Shown here: one piece after another, positions 28,279-37,192 of the stretch
Position numbering within the stretch: the first letter of the stretch is position 1
Layout of the letters: each line of letters opens with the position of its first letter
Origin: Microvirga splendida
GTDB lineage: Bacteria > Pseudomonadota > Alphaproteobacteria > Rhizobiales > Beijerinckiaceae
DNA length: 64,000 nt
Direction: 5' to 3'
Assembly (NCBI RefSeq): GCF_016427565.1
Contig: NZ_JAELXT010000005.1
Span: 182,143 to 246,142, forward strand
The notes under the pieces: generated by a model
Told to the model about the DNA's origin: nothing
Seen by the model: only the letters and a program-made list of their open reading frames with translations
The model's database searches: none
Made by a program: the position numbers and the translations under genes

Positions 28279-29478
28279 ATGGCCGGTGCTCAACAGGAAC
28301 TCGCGAAGCTCAAGTGGGAGGATCCGCTGCTCCTCGATGAGCTTCTGACCGACGACGAGCGCATGATCCGCGACACGGCCCGTGCCTATGCACAGGACAA
28401 GCTCCTGCCCCGAGTGATCGAGGCTTATCGCGAGGAGAAGACCGACCGGGCCATCTTCAACGAGATGGGCGAGCTCGGCCTCCTCGGCGTGACCCTGCCG
28501 GAGGATTACGGCTGCGCCGGTGCTTCCTATGTGGCCTACGGCCTCGTGGCCCGCGAGGTGGAGCGAGTCGATTCCGGCTACCGCTCGATGATGAGCGTGC
28601 AGTCATCGCTGGTCATGTACCCGATCTACGCCTACGGCTCCGAGGATCAGCGCCGCAAGTACCTGCCCAAGCTTGCCTCCGGCGAGTTCGTGGGCTGCTT
28701 CGGCCTGACCGAGCCGGATGCGGGTTCCGATCCGGCCGGCATGAAGACCCGCGCGGTGAAGACCGACGGCGGCTATCGGATCAGCGGCTCCAAGATGTGG
28801 ATCTCCAACTCTCCCATCGCGGACGTGTTCGTCGTGTGGGCGAAGTCCGAGGCCCACGACAACCAGATCCGCGGCTTCGTGCTGGAAAAGGGCATGAAGG
28901 GGCTGTCCGCTCCGAAGATCGGCGGCAAGCTTTCGCTTCGTGCTTCCATCACCGGCGAGATCGTGATGGACAACGTCGAGGTGGGCGAGGATGCGCTGCT
29001 TCCGAACGTGTCGGGCCTGAAAGGCCCCTTCGGCTGCCTCAACCGCGCCCGCTACGGCATCTCGTGGGGCTCCCTGGGCGCTGCCGAGGATTGCTGGCAC
29101 CGGGCGCGTCAGTACACCCTCGACCGCAAGCAGTTCGACCGGCCGCTCGCCGCGACGCAGCTCGTTCAGAAGAAGCTCGCCGACATGATGACCGAGATCA
29201 CGCTCGGTCTCCACGCCAGCCTGCGCGTCGGCCGCCTCTTCGACGAGGGCCGCGTGGCGCCGGAAATGATCTCGCTGGTCAAGCGCAACAATTGCGGCAA
29301 GGCCCTGGAGCTCGCCCGCATCGCCCGCGACATGCATGGCGGCAACGGCATCCAGGAGGAATACCACGTGATGCGCCATGCGCAGAACCTGGAGACCGTG
29401 AACACCTATGAGGGCACCCACGACGTGCATGCCCTTATCCTGGGCCGCGCCCAGACGGGCCTGCAGGCATTCTTCTAA
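28279..29478 (+). CDS. gcdH: Glutaryl-CoA dehydrogenase
   Basis: FAD enzyme that oxidises and decarboxylates glutaryl-CoA to crotonyl-CoA in lysine, tryptophan and glutarate breakdown. 399 residues. Segments specific to glutaryl-CoA rather than general acyl-CoA dehydrogenases are visible: [37 protein letters not shown], and [19 protein letters not shown] with the catalytic Glu. The ATG at 28279 follows GGAAGG at nine bases; ATGs at 28261 and 28270 are alternatives. It begins a three-gene operon. Confidence 0.95.
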   Translation: MAGAQQELAKLKWEDPLLLDELLTDDERMIRDTARAYAQDKLLPRVIEAYREEKTDRAIFNEMGELGLLGVTLPEDYGCAGASYVAYGLVAREVERVDSGYRSMMSVQSSLVMYPIYAYGSEDQRRKYLPKLASGEFVGCFGLTEPDAGSDPAGMKTRAVKTDGGYRISGSKMWISNSPIADVFVVWAKSEAHDNQIRGFVLEKGMKGLSAPKIGGKLSLRASITGEIVMDNVEVGEDALLPNVSGLKGPFGCLNRARYGISWGSLGAAEDCWHRARQYTLDRKQFDRPLAATQLVQKKLADMMTEITLGLHASLRVGRLFDEGRVAPEMISLVKRNNCGKALELARIARDMHGGNGIQEEYHVMRHAQNLETVNTYEGTHDVHALILGRAQTGLQAFF

Positions 29479-29490
29479 GAAGGCGCACCC

Positions 29491-30297
29491 ATGGCTCTTC
29501 GGATCACCCTGGCAGGATCGACCGGCTGGGTCGGCAAGGCCCTCGTGGCGGCGATTGCGGCTTCCGACGATCTGGAGCTGGCAGGTGCCATCAGCCGCAG
29601 CGCGGCGGGCCAGGATGCCGGCGAGGCCGCGGGTCTTTCCCGCCTCGGTGTTCCGATCAGCGCCTCCCTCGAGGAGGCATTGAAGGCGCCGTCCGATGTG
29701 GTGATCGACTACACCAAGCCCGGCGCCGTGAAGGCCCATGCCCTCACGGCCTTGGCACAGGGACGGCACGTGGTCGTCGGCACCTCGGGCCTGAGTGCCG
29801 AGGATTACGCCGACATCGACGCGCAGGCGCAGCAGGTGGGGCGCGGCGTGCTCGCAGCCGGCAATTTCTCGATCACCGCGACGCTGCTGCGCCGCTTCGC
29901 GCTGGAAGCGGCGCGCTACGTGCCGGACGTGGAGGTCATCGACTACGCCTCAGCCAAGAAGCCCGACACGCCCTCAGGCACCGCCCGCGAGCTGGCCGAG
30001 CTTCTGAGCGAAGCGCGCCAGCCTGCCACCTCGAAGCCCGTCGCCGAGCTGGCCGGCGTCCGCGAGACCCGCGGCGGGGCGCTGGGTGCCAAGGAGCCGG
30101 TGCAGGTCCATTCCCTGCGCATGCCGTCCTTCGTCCTGTCTTGCGAGGCCGTGTTCGGCGCTGACAACGAGTGCCTCGTGATCCGCCACGATGCGGGCTC
30201 GTCCGCAGCTCCCTATGTGGCCGGCACCTTGCTCGCCGCCCGACGCGTCGGCTCCTTCACCGGCCTGCGGCGCGGCCTCGACACCATCATGGATTGA
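29491..30297 (+). CDS. DapB-like dihydrodipicolinate reductase paralogue with altered active site
   Basis: 268 residues with the DapB fold: N-terminal nucleotide site GSTGWVG (9-15), VVVGTSG (94-100), AAGNFSITATLL, and the catalytic loop KKPDTPSGTA (156-165). DapB enzymes normally have HHRHK before DAPSGTA. Here the aligned residues are ASAKK, so the catalytic His is lost while the Lys and PSGTA remain. It lies 12 bases after gcdH (AGAAGG site) and five before the CoA-transferase gene, so it is part of a catabolic operon rather than lysine synthesis. It may act on another substrate as a dehydrogenase; real function unknown. Confidence 0.75.
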   Translation: MALRITLAGSTGWVGKALVAAIAASDDLELAGAISRSAAGQDAGEAAGLSRLGVPISASLEEALKAPSDVVIDYTKPGAVKAHALTALAQGRHVVVGTSGLSAEDYADIDAQAQQVGRGVLAAGNFSITATLLRRFALEAARYVPDVEVIDYASAKKPDTPSGTARELAELLSEARQPATSKPVAELAGVRETRGGALGAKEPVQVHSLRMPSFVLSCEAVFGADNECLVIRHDAGSSAAPYVAGTLLAARRVGSFTGLRRGLDTIMD

Positions 30298-30302
30298 TCC
30301 GC

Positions 30303-31475
30303 ATGAAACCGCTCGAAGGCCTCAAGGTTCTCGAACTCGCCCGCATCCTCGCCGGTCCCTGGGTCGGCCAGCTGCTCGCCGATCTCGGCGCCGATGTGGT
30401 GAAGGTCGAGCGGCCGGGCGCTGGCGACGATACCCGCGGCTGGGGGCCTCCCTTCGTGGAGGCGGCCGATGGCGGCGATCTCTCGGCGGCCTACTTCCAT
30501 TCCTGCAATCGCGGCAAGCGCTCCATCGCGGCCGATTTCGAGACGCCCGAGGGTCAGGAACTCGTGCGCAAGCTCGCAGCTCATGCCGATGTGGTGATCG
30601 AGAACTTCAAGGTCGGCGGACTGAAGAAATACGGCCTCGACTACGAGAGCCTGAAAAAGGTCAACCCGCGCCTCGTCTATTGCTCGATCACGGGCTTCGG
30701 CCAGGACGGGCCCTATGCGTCCCGCGCCGGCTACGACTTCATGATCCAGGGCATGGGCGGGATCATGGACCTGACCGGCGATCCCGACGGCGAGCCGCAG
30801 AAGATCGGCGTCGCCTACGTGGACATCTTCACCGGCGTCTATGCGGTGGTCGGCATTCTGGCCGCCCTTCGCCGGCGCGACCAGGCGGGGGAGGGGGCGC
30901 ATCTCGACATGGCGCTCCTCGACGTGCAGACGAGCGTGCTGGCGAACCAGGCCATGAACTATCTGGCCTCCGGCAAGTCGCCCCGGCGCATGGGCAATGC
31001 CCATCCCAACATCGTGCCCTACCAGGTTTTTCCGGTGGCGGACGGCCATGTGATCGTCGCGGTGGGCAATGACGGGCAGTTCGCCCGCTTCGTGTCCGTG
31101 CTGGGCAGGCCGGAACTGGCCCAGGACGAGCGCTTCAGGTCCAATGCGGGCCGGGTCGGGCGCCGGGCCGAGCTGGTTCCGCTCTTGACCGAGCTCACCG
31201 TGAAGACGACGCGCGAGGCTTTGCTGTCGGCGCTCGAGAAGCAGGGCGTTCCGGCCGGCCCCATCAACACGGTGGCCGATGTCTTCGCCGACCCGCAGGT
31301 GATCGCGCGCGGCATGAGGATCGATCTTCCCTCGCCCGCCGCCCAGGGAGGCGCCATCCCGTCCGTGCGCTCTCCGATCGTGATGAACGGGGAGCCGATG
31401 GCGGCGCAGCGGCCCTCGCCGCGCCTCGGCGAGCATACGGACGAGGTCTTGAGCGATCCGTCCTGGATGGCCTGA
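30303..31475 (+). CDS. Class III (CaiB/BaiF) CoA-transferase, probably glutarate CoA-transferase
   Basis: 390 residues of the formyl-CoA transferase family. It opens MKPLEGLKVLELARILAGPWVGQLLADLGADVVKVE, the CoA-binding N-terminus of the family. Asp174 in GVAYVDIFTGVYA aligns with the catalytic Asp that forms the acyl-aspartyl intermediate. Placed after gcdH, it would activate glutarate with CoA from another thioester, feeding the dehydrogenase. That substrate comes from operon context, not from the sequence alone. Its stop is 11 bases from the convergent tetR-type gene. Confidence 0.85.
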   Translation: MKPLEGLKVLELARILAGPWVGQLLADLGADVVKVERPGAGDDTRGWGPPFVEAADGGDLSAAYFHSCNRGKRSIAADFETPEGQELVRKLAAHADVVIENFKVGGLKKYGLDYESLKKVNPRLVYCSITGFGQDGPYASRAGYDFMIQGMGGIMDLTGDPDGEPQKIGVAYVDIFTGVYAVVGILAALRRRDQAGEGAHLDMALLDVQTSVLANQAMNYLASGKSPRRMGNAHPNIVPYQVFPVADGHVIVAVGNDGQFARFVSVLGRPELAQDERFRSNAGRVGRRAELVPLLTELTVKTTREALLSALEKQGVPAGPINTVADVFADPQVIARGMRIDLPSPAAQGGAIPSVRSPIVMNGEPMAAQRPSPRLGEHTDEVLSDPSWMA

Positions 31476-31486
31476 ACGGCAGGCTG

Positions 31487-32056
31487 CTATTCGGCGATGC
31501 CTTTGGCGAGCAGGCGGTCGACCGCCTGCAGGATGCGGTCGCGATCCTCCGTCGAGAAGGGACTGAGATCGTGCATCTCGAAGCTGTTGAGACCCTCGAC
31601 GGCAAGCCAGGCCACGAGAGCCGCATCGAGATCGTCCGATGTTTCCTTGAATGACTTCAGGGTTTCCCTGATGACCTCCCGAAGCGGATCGAGAAGGCGC
31701 GGGTTCTCGGCCGTCGCGGCCAGCATCCCGTTGGCCGTGTCCTTCATCTGGCCGCTGCACAGCTTCAGCAGGGCTGCCGTGCAAAGGCGGGCCTCCAGGT
31801 TCCGCCCGGGGGGCGTCCTCTTGCGGATCTCTTCCTTCTCGGCCGCCACGTTATCGATGAGGCGCTGAATCATGCCCTGGAGCAGCGCATCCTTGGTCGG
31901 GAAGTTGTAGAGGAGCCCGCCCTTGCTGAGCCCAGCCTTCTCGGCCACGGCTTCGAGCGTCAGCCGGCCGGCCCCGATCTCGCCGACAAGCTCTGCGGCC
32001 GCGTCGAGAATTTTTTCTCGGGAACTCTTACGGCCTCTGGTACAGGGAAACAGCAT
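31487..32056 (-). CDS. TetR-family repressor of the RND pump
   Basis: 189 residues. The HTH is at about 10-60 (SREKILDAAAELVGEIGAGRLTLEAVAEKAGLSKGGLLYNFPTKDALL). The rest is an all-helical ligand domain with two hydrophobic patches. It is divergent from an RND efflux pair with a perfect palindrome in between, the standard layout for a local efflux repressor. It should bind that operator and release it on binding a pump substrate; the inducer is unknown. Confidence 0.88.
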   Translation of the reverse strand: MLFPCTRGRKSSREKILDAAAELVGEIGAGRLTLEAVAEKAGLSKGGLLYNFPTKDALLQGMIQRLIDNVAAEKEEIRKRTPPGRNLEARLCTAALLKLCSGQMKDTANGMLAATAENPRLLDPLREVIRETLKSFKETSDDLDAALVAWLAVEGLNSFEMHDLSPFSTEDRDRILQAVDRLLAKGIAE

Positions 32057-32086
32057 TGACTACTCTTGTTTTGTGCGCTGCCGCAC

Positions 32087-32115
32087 TTGCGACTAAACCG
32101 TCCAGACGGTATATA
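32087..32115 (+). promoter_or_regulatory. RND pump promoter with embedded TetR operator
   Basis: TTGCGA (32087-32092) and TATATA (32110-32115) are spaced by 17 bases. The spacer is filled by the perfect palindrome ACCGTC-CA-GACGGT (32097-32110), of the type bound by TetR regulators. Binding there would block RNA polymerase directly. The start point would be about 32122, leaving a leader of about 100 bases before the adaptor gene. Confidence 0.72.
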
Positions 32116-32218
32116 AATTGTTCCACGGCATTGGCGTCAAGGGAAAGCCCCGTTAATGCCGCACCTCCTTAGTCTTAGATGAACCCGTCGATAGGGTTCG
32201 GAATCTCGGAAGAAGCCT

Positions 32219-33352
32219 ATGAAACGGCGCCTTGTAGTCGGTCTTGTGTTCATTCTCGCGGTCGGTCTCTGCGGAGGCCTGATCTGGTTCAACTTCTTCC
32301 GCGACAAGATGATCACGCAGTTCTTCGCCACCATGCAGCCGCCGGCGCAGACGGTTTCGGCCGCCAAGGTCGAGGCGAAGACCTGGACGCCGGCCATCGG
32401 CGCCATCGGCACGGCCAAGGCCGCCAACGGCGTCGACCTGGCCGTGCAGGTCGGCGGCGTGGTGAAGGAAATCAACTTCAAGCCGAACGAGCGCGTGCCC
32501 GAAGGCAAGGTTATGGTCCAGCTCGACGATGCGGTCGACCGGGCGGATCTGGCCAATGTACAGGCTCAGGTGAAGCTCGCCGAGGCGAATTTCGCCCGGT
32601 CCAAGGCGCTCGCCAATCGTGGCATCACGGCCGAGGCGACCCTGGAGCAGAACGAAGCCTCCCTGGCGACCGCCCGGGCTCAGGAAGCCCGCACCCGTGC
32701 TGTCATCGACCAGAAGGCCCTCAAGGCGCCGTTCGGCGGCGTCGCGGGCATTCCGCGGATCGATGTGGGACAATACCTGCAGCCCGGCACGGCGGTGGCG
32801 AGCTTCCAGGACCTGTCGTCCATGAAGGTTGATTTCACGGTGCCCGAGCAGCGGGCCGGTGAGATCGCGCTGGGCCAGGAGGTCCGCGTCGGCGTGACGG
32901 AGGCGGACATGCTCTTCAAGGGGCGCGTCATCGGCAAGGATCCGCGCGTCGATCCGGCGACCCGGCTCGTCTCCGTTCAGGCGCTGATCGAGGACAACAA
33001 GGACGGGGCCATCCTCCCCGGCCAGTTCCTCCACGTGGAGGTGATCCTGCCGGAGCAGCCCGACGTCATGACCCTGCCACAGACGGCGGTTATCACCAGC
33101 CTCTACGGGGATTACGTCTACACCGTCGAGCAGGAAGAGCGGGCGGGCCAGCAGGTTCAGGTCGTCAAGCAGGTCTTCGTGAAGACAGGCCGCCGCCGCG
33201 GCGGCGCTCTCGAGATCCTGTCGGGACTCAACCCGGGTCAGCAGGTGGTCGCTTCGGGCCAGAACAAGCTGCAGGCCGGCTCGACCGTCAAGATCGACAA
33301 CACCATTGATGTAACCAAGCTCGACACGACCAAGCTCGCGAACGGGCAATAG
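32219..33352 (+). CDS. RND efflux periplasmic adaptor (membrane fusion protein)
   Basis: 377 residues. An N-terminal signal-anchor (LVVGLVFILAVGLCGGLIWFN) is followed by a biotinyl-lipoyl half (DLAVQVGGVVKEINFKPNERVPEG), a short α-hairpin (about 110-165), a second lipoyl half, the β-barrel (VDFTVPEQRAGEIALGQEV) and a membrane-proximal domain. It links the inner-membrane pump to a TolC-type channel. No such channel gene is nearby, so one encoded elsewhere must be used. The ATG at 32219 follows GGAAG; the pump gene starts nine bases after its stop. Confidence 0.92.
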   Translation: MKRRLVVGLVFILAVGLCGGLIWFNFFRDKMITQFFATMQPPAQTVSAAKVEAKTWTPAIGAIGTAKAANGVDLAVQVGGVVKEINFKPNERVPEGKVMVQLDDAVDRADLANVQAQVKLAEANFARSKALANRGITAEATLEQNEASLATARAQEARTRAVIDQKALKAPFGGVAGIPRIDVGQYLQPGTAVASFQDLSSMKVDFTVPEQRAGEIALGQEVRVGVTEADMLFKGRVIGKDPRVDPATRLVSVQALIEDNKDGAILPGQFLHVEVILPEQPDVMTLPQTAVITSLYGDYVYTVEQEERAGQQVQVVKQVFVKTGRRRGGALEILSGLNPGQQVVASGQNKLQAGSTVKIDNTIDVTKLDTTKLANGQ

Positions 33353-33361
33353 GCATCAGCC

Positions 33362-36300
33362 ATGAGCTTCACAGAACTTTTCATCCGCCGCCCCGTCCTG
33401 TCGATGGTGGTGAGCCTCCTGATCCTGCTGCTGGGTGCGCAGGGTCTGATGAACCTCCAGGTGCGCCAGTACCCTGAGGTCGAGGAAACCACCATCACGA
33501 TCACGACCGCCTATACGGGCGCCAGCGCCGACCTGATCCAGGGCTTCATCAGCACGCCGATCGCCAAGTCCGTGTCGAGCGCGGAAGGCGTCGACTACGT
33601 GACGACGCAGAGCCGCCTGGGCGTCAGCACCGTGTCGGTGCGCATGCGCCTGAACACGGATCCGAACGCTGCGCTCACCGAGGTCACCTCCAAGGTGCAG
33701 CAGATCCGCGCGCAGCTTCCCTCCGAGGCTGAGGATCCGGTGATCATGAAGGGCACCGGCCAGAGCTTCGCCCTCATGTACATCACCTTCGGCAGCACGG
33801 AGATGAATCCGGAGCAGGTCTCCGAGTTCCTGACCCGCGTGGTGCAGCCGCGCTTCGCGACGCTCGAAGGTGTCGGCAACGCCGAGATCCTGGGCGGGCG
33901 CGACTTCTCGATGCGCGTCTGGATCGATCCCGTGCGTCTGGCCTCTCGTGGCGTGACCGCCGGCGACGTGGTGGCCGCGATCAGGGCCAACAACTTCCTC
34001 GCGGCACCGGGCAAGACCCAGAGCGAGTATGTTGCCTACAGGCTCGACATGCAGACCACCCTGCAGACGCCTGAGACGTTCGGCGCACTGCCGATCCGCT
34101 CCAACGGCGATCAGGTCGTGCGCCTGCGCGATGTGGCCGATGTGGAGCTCGGGCCTGAGAGCACGGACACGATCGTCAGCTTCAACGGCAGCCAGGGCAC
34201 CTTCATCGGGATCGTGCCGACACCGTCGGCCAACCCCCTGACCGTTGCCGAGGAGGTGACCAGGGCGATCGAGGGCATCCGCTCGACCCTGCCCAAGGGC
34301 ATGACGGTCGAGATCGTGTACGATGCGTCGAACTTCATCTCGGCATCCATCGAGGAGGTGTTCAAGACCATCGGCGAGGCGGCGCTCATCGTCGTGGTGG
34401 TAATCCTGCTCTTCCTGGGCTCCTTCCGCTCGGTGCTGATCCCCATCGTGACGATCCCGCTCTCCCTCGTGGGCGTGTGCTTCTTCCTCTATGCGCTGGG
34501 CTATTCGATCAACCTGCTGACCCTGCTGGCCATGGTGCTCGCCATCGGCCTCGTGGTCGACGACGCCATCGTGGTGCTGGAGAACATCCACCGCCATATC
34601 GAGGAAGGCCTCAAGCCGGTCGATGCGGCCGTCGTAGGCATGAAGGAGATCTTCCTGCCGATCGTCTCCATGACCGTCACCCTGGCGGCGGTCTATGCGC
34701 CGATCGGTTTCACGCAGGGTCTGACGGGCTCTCTGTTCCGCGAGTTCGCCTTCACCCTGGCCGGAGCCGTGATCATCTCGGGCATCGTCGCCGTAACGCT
34801 CTCGCCCATGATGTCGTCGAAGCTGCTGAAGGGGCACGGCGGACAGGGGCGGTTTGCCGCTTTCGTCGACCGTGTCTTCACCCGCCTTGAGAATTGGTAC
34901 GCCCGGCGCCTGAAGGGCTCGCTGGACTATCGCGGCGTGACGCTCGTCATCGTCGCCGTCCTGCTCGGCACCACGGCGTTCATGTTCACCAAGACGTCCT
35001 CCGAGCTTGCGCCGGAAGAGGATCAGGGCGCCTATCTCGGCATTCTCAATGCGCCGAAATACGCGACCGCGGATTACACGCAGGCCTTTTCCAAGCAGTT
35101 CACCAATGCGGCGGAGAAGATCCCCGAGATCGACGACAGCTTCCTGATCGTCGGCATCGACGGCGGCGGCGGCGGCTTCTTCGGCTTCAAGCTGAAGGAA
35201 TGGAGCGAGCGTGAGAAGAAGGGGGCCCAGACCAAGCAGGACATTCAGAACCTCCTGAATGAGAATGCCGGTCTCCAGGCTTTTGCCTTCGCGCCTCCGT
35301 CCCTGCCGGGAGCCGGTGACGGCCTGCCGATCCAGTATGTGATGCGCACGATCGGCGATTCCTCCCAGGCCTATGAGGTTGCGGAGCAGGTTCGCCAGCG
35401 GGCGATGAAGTCCGGCAAGTTCATCGTTGTCCAGAACTCCATCTCCTATGAGACGCCGCGGGCGCGCATCACGGTCGACCGCGACCGGGCTGCCGCTCTG
35501 GGCGTACCCGTGTCCGAGATCGGCAACACGCTCGGGGCTCTTGTCGGCGGTGCGCCGATCTCGAAGTTCGACCGGGACAACCGGAGCTACGACGTCGTCA
35601 GCCAGGTTCGGCAGGAGGACCGTCTCAATCCGGAGCGCCTGACCGGGTACTATGTCCGTGCATCCGACGGCTCCATGGTTCCGCTGTCCGCCCTCATCAG
35701 CATCAAGACGGATGCGGCGCCGGCGGTGATCGAGCAGTTCAACCAGCTCAACGCGGCAACTCTTTCGGCGCTGCCTCTGCCGGGCGTGACGACCTCGGAG
35801 GGCCTGGCCACCCTGCGCTCCATCGCGCAGGAAGTCATGCCGCAGGGCTTCTACGAGGATTATGCCGGTCAGTCGCGCCTGGAAATCCAGGAAGGCAACT
35901 CGATCTTCCTGGCCTTCGGGCTCGCCATCATCGTGATCTATCTGGTGCTGGCGGCGCAGTTCGAGAGCTTCCGCGATCCGTTCATCATCATGATGTCGGT
36001 TCCGCTCTCCATGTTCGGCGCCATGATCTTCCTGAACATGGGCTTGGCCACCCTCAACATCTACACGCAGGTGGGCCTGATCACCCTGGTGGGCCTGATC
36101 ACCAAGCACGGCATCCTGATGGTGGAGTTCGCCAACGAGCAGAAGGAAAAGCACGGCGTCAGCAAGCGTGAGGCCATCCAGGAGGCCGCTCGCGTCCGCC
36201 TGCGGCCGATCCTGATGACCACGGCCGCCATGGTGCTCGGCGTCGCGCCGCTGCTCTATGCCAGCGGAGCCGGTGCGGCTGCCCGTTTCTCGATGGGTCT

Positions 36301-36457
36301 GGTGATCGCGTCCGGCATGTCCATCGGCACGATCTTCACGCTCTTCGTGGTGCCGATGTTCTACACCTTCATCTCGAAGGAGACGGTCCGTGCCCATCGG
36401 GCGGAGGACCGGGCGCCCGAGCAGCACCATCACCGTCAGCCCGTTGCGGCGGAGTGA
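33362..36457 (+). CDS. RND multidrug efflux permease (HAE1/AcrB type)
   Basis: Proton-driven trimeric pump, 1031 residues, the usual size. It starts MSFTELFIRRPVLSMVVSLLILLLG, as in AcrB-type proteins. It has 12 membrane helices and two large periplasmic loops. The proton-relay Asp pair is in GLVVDDAIVVLENIHRH (helix 4) and the relay Lys in GLITKHGILMVEFANEQ (helix 10). Nothing is truncated. The operon ends in the terminator at 36463. Substrate range cannot be read from sequence. Confidence 0.95.
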   Translation: MSFTELFIRRPVLSMVVSLLILLLGAQGLMNLQVRQYPEVEETTITITTAYTGASADLIQGFISTPIAKSVSSAEGVDYVTTQSRLGVSTVSVRMRLNTDPNAALTEVTSKVQQIRAQLPSEAEDPVIMKGTGQSFALMYITFGSTEMNPEQVSEFLTRVVQPRFATLEGVGNAEILGGRDFSMRVWIDPVRLASRGVTAGDVVAAIRANNFLAAPGKTQSEYVAYRLDMQTTLQTPETFGALPIRSNGDQVVRLRDVADVELGPESTDTIVSFNGSQGTFIGIVPTPSANPLTVAEEVTRAIEGIRSTLPKGMTVEIVYDASNFISASIEEVFKTIGEAALIVVVVILLFLGSFRSVLIPIVTIPLSLVGVCFFLYALGYSINLLTLLAMVLAIGLVVDDAIVVLENIHRHIEEGLKPVDAAVVGMKEIFLPIVSMTVTLAAVYAPIGFTQGLTGSLFREFAFTLAGAVIISGIVAVTLSPMMSSKLLKGHGGQGRFAAFVDRVFTRLENWYARRLKGSLDYRGVTLVIVAVLLGTTAFMFTKTSSELAPEEDQGAYLGILNAPKYATADYTQAFSKQFTNAAEKIPEIDDSFLIVGIDGGGGGFFGFKLKEWSEREKKGAQTKQDIQNLLNENAGLQAFAFAPPSLPGAGDGLPIQYVMRTIGDSSQAYEVAEQVRQRAMKSGKFIVVQNSISYETPRARITVDRDRAAALGVPVSEIGNTLGALVGGAPISKFDRDNRSYDVVSQVRQEDRLNPERLTGYYVRASDGSMVPLSALISIKTDAAPAVIEQFNQLNAATLSALPLPGVTTSEGLATLRSIAQEVMPQGFYEDYAGQSRLEIQEGNSIFLAFGLAIIVIYLVLAAQFESFRDPFIIMMSVPLSMFGAMIFLNMGLATLNIYTQVGLITLVGLITKHGILMVEFANEQKEKHGVSKREAIQEAARVRLRPILMTTAAMVLGVAPLLYASGAGAAARFSMGLVIASGMSIGTIFTLFVVPMFYTFISKETVRAHRAEDRAPEQHHHRQPVAAE

Positions 36458-36462
36458 CAACG

Positions 36463-36489
36463 AAAAGGCCGGGCATTGCCCGGCCTTTT
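36463..36489. terminator. Bidirectional intrinsic terminator
   Basis: AAAAGGCCGGGC (36463-36474) and GCCCGGCCTTTT (36478-36489) form a 12-bp stem with a 3-base loop, six bases after the pump stop. It has A and T tails on the two sides, so it can end the pump operon on the plus strand and the Fur-family gene on the minus strand. Confidence 0.88.
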
Positions 36490-36538
36490 ACGTAACGTCC
36501 GGAGAGGCAGGCCAGCGTGGTCCTGCCTCTTCTTGCAT

Positions 36539-36991
36539 CTACTGAGCGATCTCGCCTTCGACTTCCATGAAGGGGGAGACCGACTTGAAGCCGGCCTGCT
36601 CGGCGGCCTTGCGAACGGCCTCGGCAACCTCGGTCGAGTGAACCTCGACGGTTTCGCCGGTCTTTGCGTCCACGAACATGATCTTCATCGCGTTCATGTC
36701 CGGCTGGCCGTGGGAAATGACATAGGAATTCTGCGTGGCCAGACGGTGGACGAGGCCTGCGTCGCGCAGGAAGTCCAGGGCACGATAGATGGTTACGGGA
36801 GCAAGACGCTTTTTCTCGTTGCTCAGGCGGTCAACCAGATCGTAGGCCCCGACCGGGCCGCCGCTCTGAACCAATTCGCGATACACGCGCTCCCGGATCG
36901 GCGTGAGCCTGAGGTTGTTCTGCCGGCACAGATCGTCTGCACGACGAAGAAGATTTTCCTCTTCTTCCTTCCTGAGGGCCTTGGTGCTCAT
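36539..36991 (-). CDS. Fur-family regulator lacking the CxxC metal site
   Basis: 150 residues: an N-terminal winged helix (LCRQNNLRLTPIRERVYRELVQSGGPVGAYDLVDRL, APVTIYRALDFLRDAGLVHRLATQNSYVI) and a dimerisation half. Where Fur/Zur proteins have His-rich ligands and ICxxCG, this one reads SHGQPDMNAMKIMFVDAKTGETVEV, so both structural cysteines and most regulatory His are gone. The ATG at 36991 has AGGAG at eight bases. It may sense something other than Zn or Fe, or act without metal. A perfect 20-bp-span palindrome sits just upstream. It could be a partner or competitor of the neighbouring Zur-like protein. Confidence 0.8.
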   Translation of the reverse strand: MSTKALRKEEEENLLRRADDLCRQNNLRLTPIRERVYRELVQSGGPVGAYDLVDRLSNEKKRLAPVTIYRALDFLRDAGLVHRLATQNSYVISHGQPDMNAMKIMFVDAKTGETVEVHSTEVAEAVRKAAEQAGFKSVSPFMEVEGEIAQ

Positions 36992-37015
36992 GAGCCACAC
37001 TCCTGTTATTACGGA

Positions 37016-37035
37016 ACCTATATGTTCATATAGGT
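37016..37035. promoter_or_regulatory. Palindromic operator candidate upstream of the Fur-family gene
   Basis: ACCTATATGTTCATATAGGT is a 9-2-9 inverted repeat with perfect arms, 24 bases before the start codon of the minus-strand regulator. It lies in an AT-rich promoter region, so it is well placed for autorepression. It does not match the alphaproteobacterial Irr, Mur or Zur boxes that I know. Confidence 0.6.
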
Positions 37036-37149
37036 AAAATGTGGCTTTGACAATGTGCTATCGTTGCGAAAGATACTGGAACTACACATTTTCCTCAACG
37101 GAACGCACGACGTATGCATCGGACGGCGCCCCGGAAGAGGCAATCATCA

Positions 37150-37165
37150 CGTAATAACGTAATAA
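37150..37165. repeat. Tandem octamer CGTAATAA x2, with an inverted third copy at 37006-37013
   Basis: CGTAATAACGTAATAA is two exact copies in tandem. The same octamer occurs inverted (TTATTACG) next to the ribosome site of the Fur-family gene. The copies bracket that gene's upstream region (36992-37192) and may be a second regulator's binding sites, perhaps those of the adjacent Zur-like protein. Function is inferred from position only. Confidence 0.4.
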
Positions 37166-37192
37166 AAAGCGGTGAGTTCCAGGGGGGAGAGG

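Noticed and set aside
30213..31784. A 523-codon minus-strand frame opposite the CoA-transferase
   Set aside because: Shadow of the CaiB/BaiF gene.
33356..36460. A 1034-codon open frame on the minus strand opposite the RND permease
   Set aside because: Mirror of a strongly coding GC-rich gene; the product is His/Arg/Asp/Gly-rich without fold, while the plus strand gives a complete AcrB-type pump.
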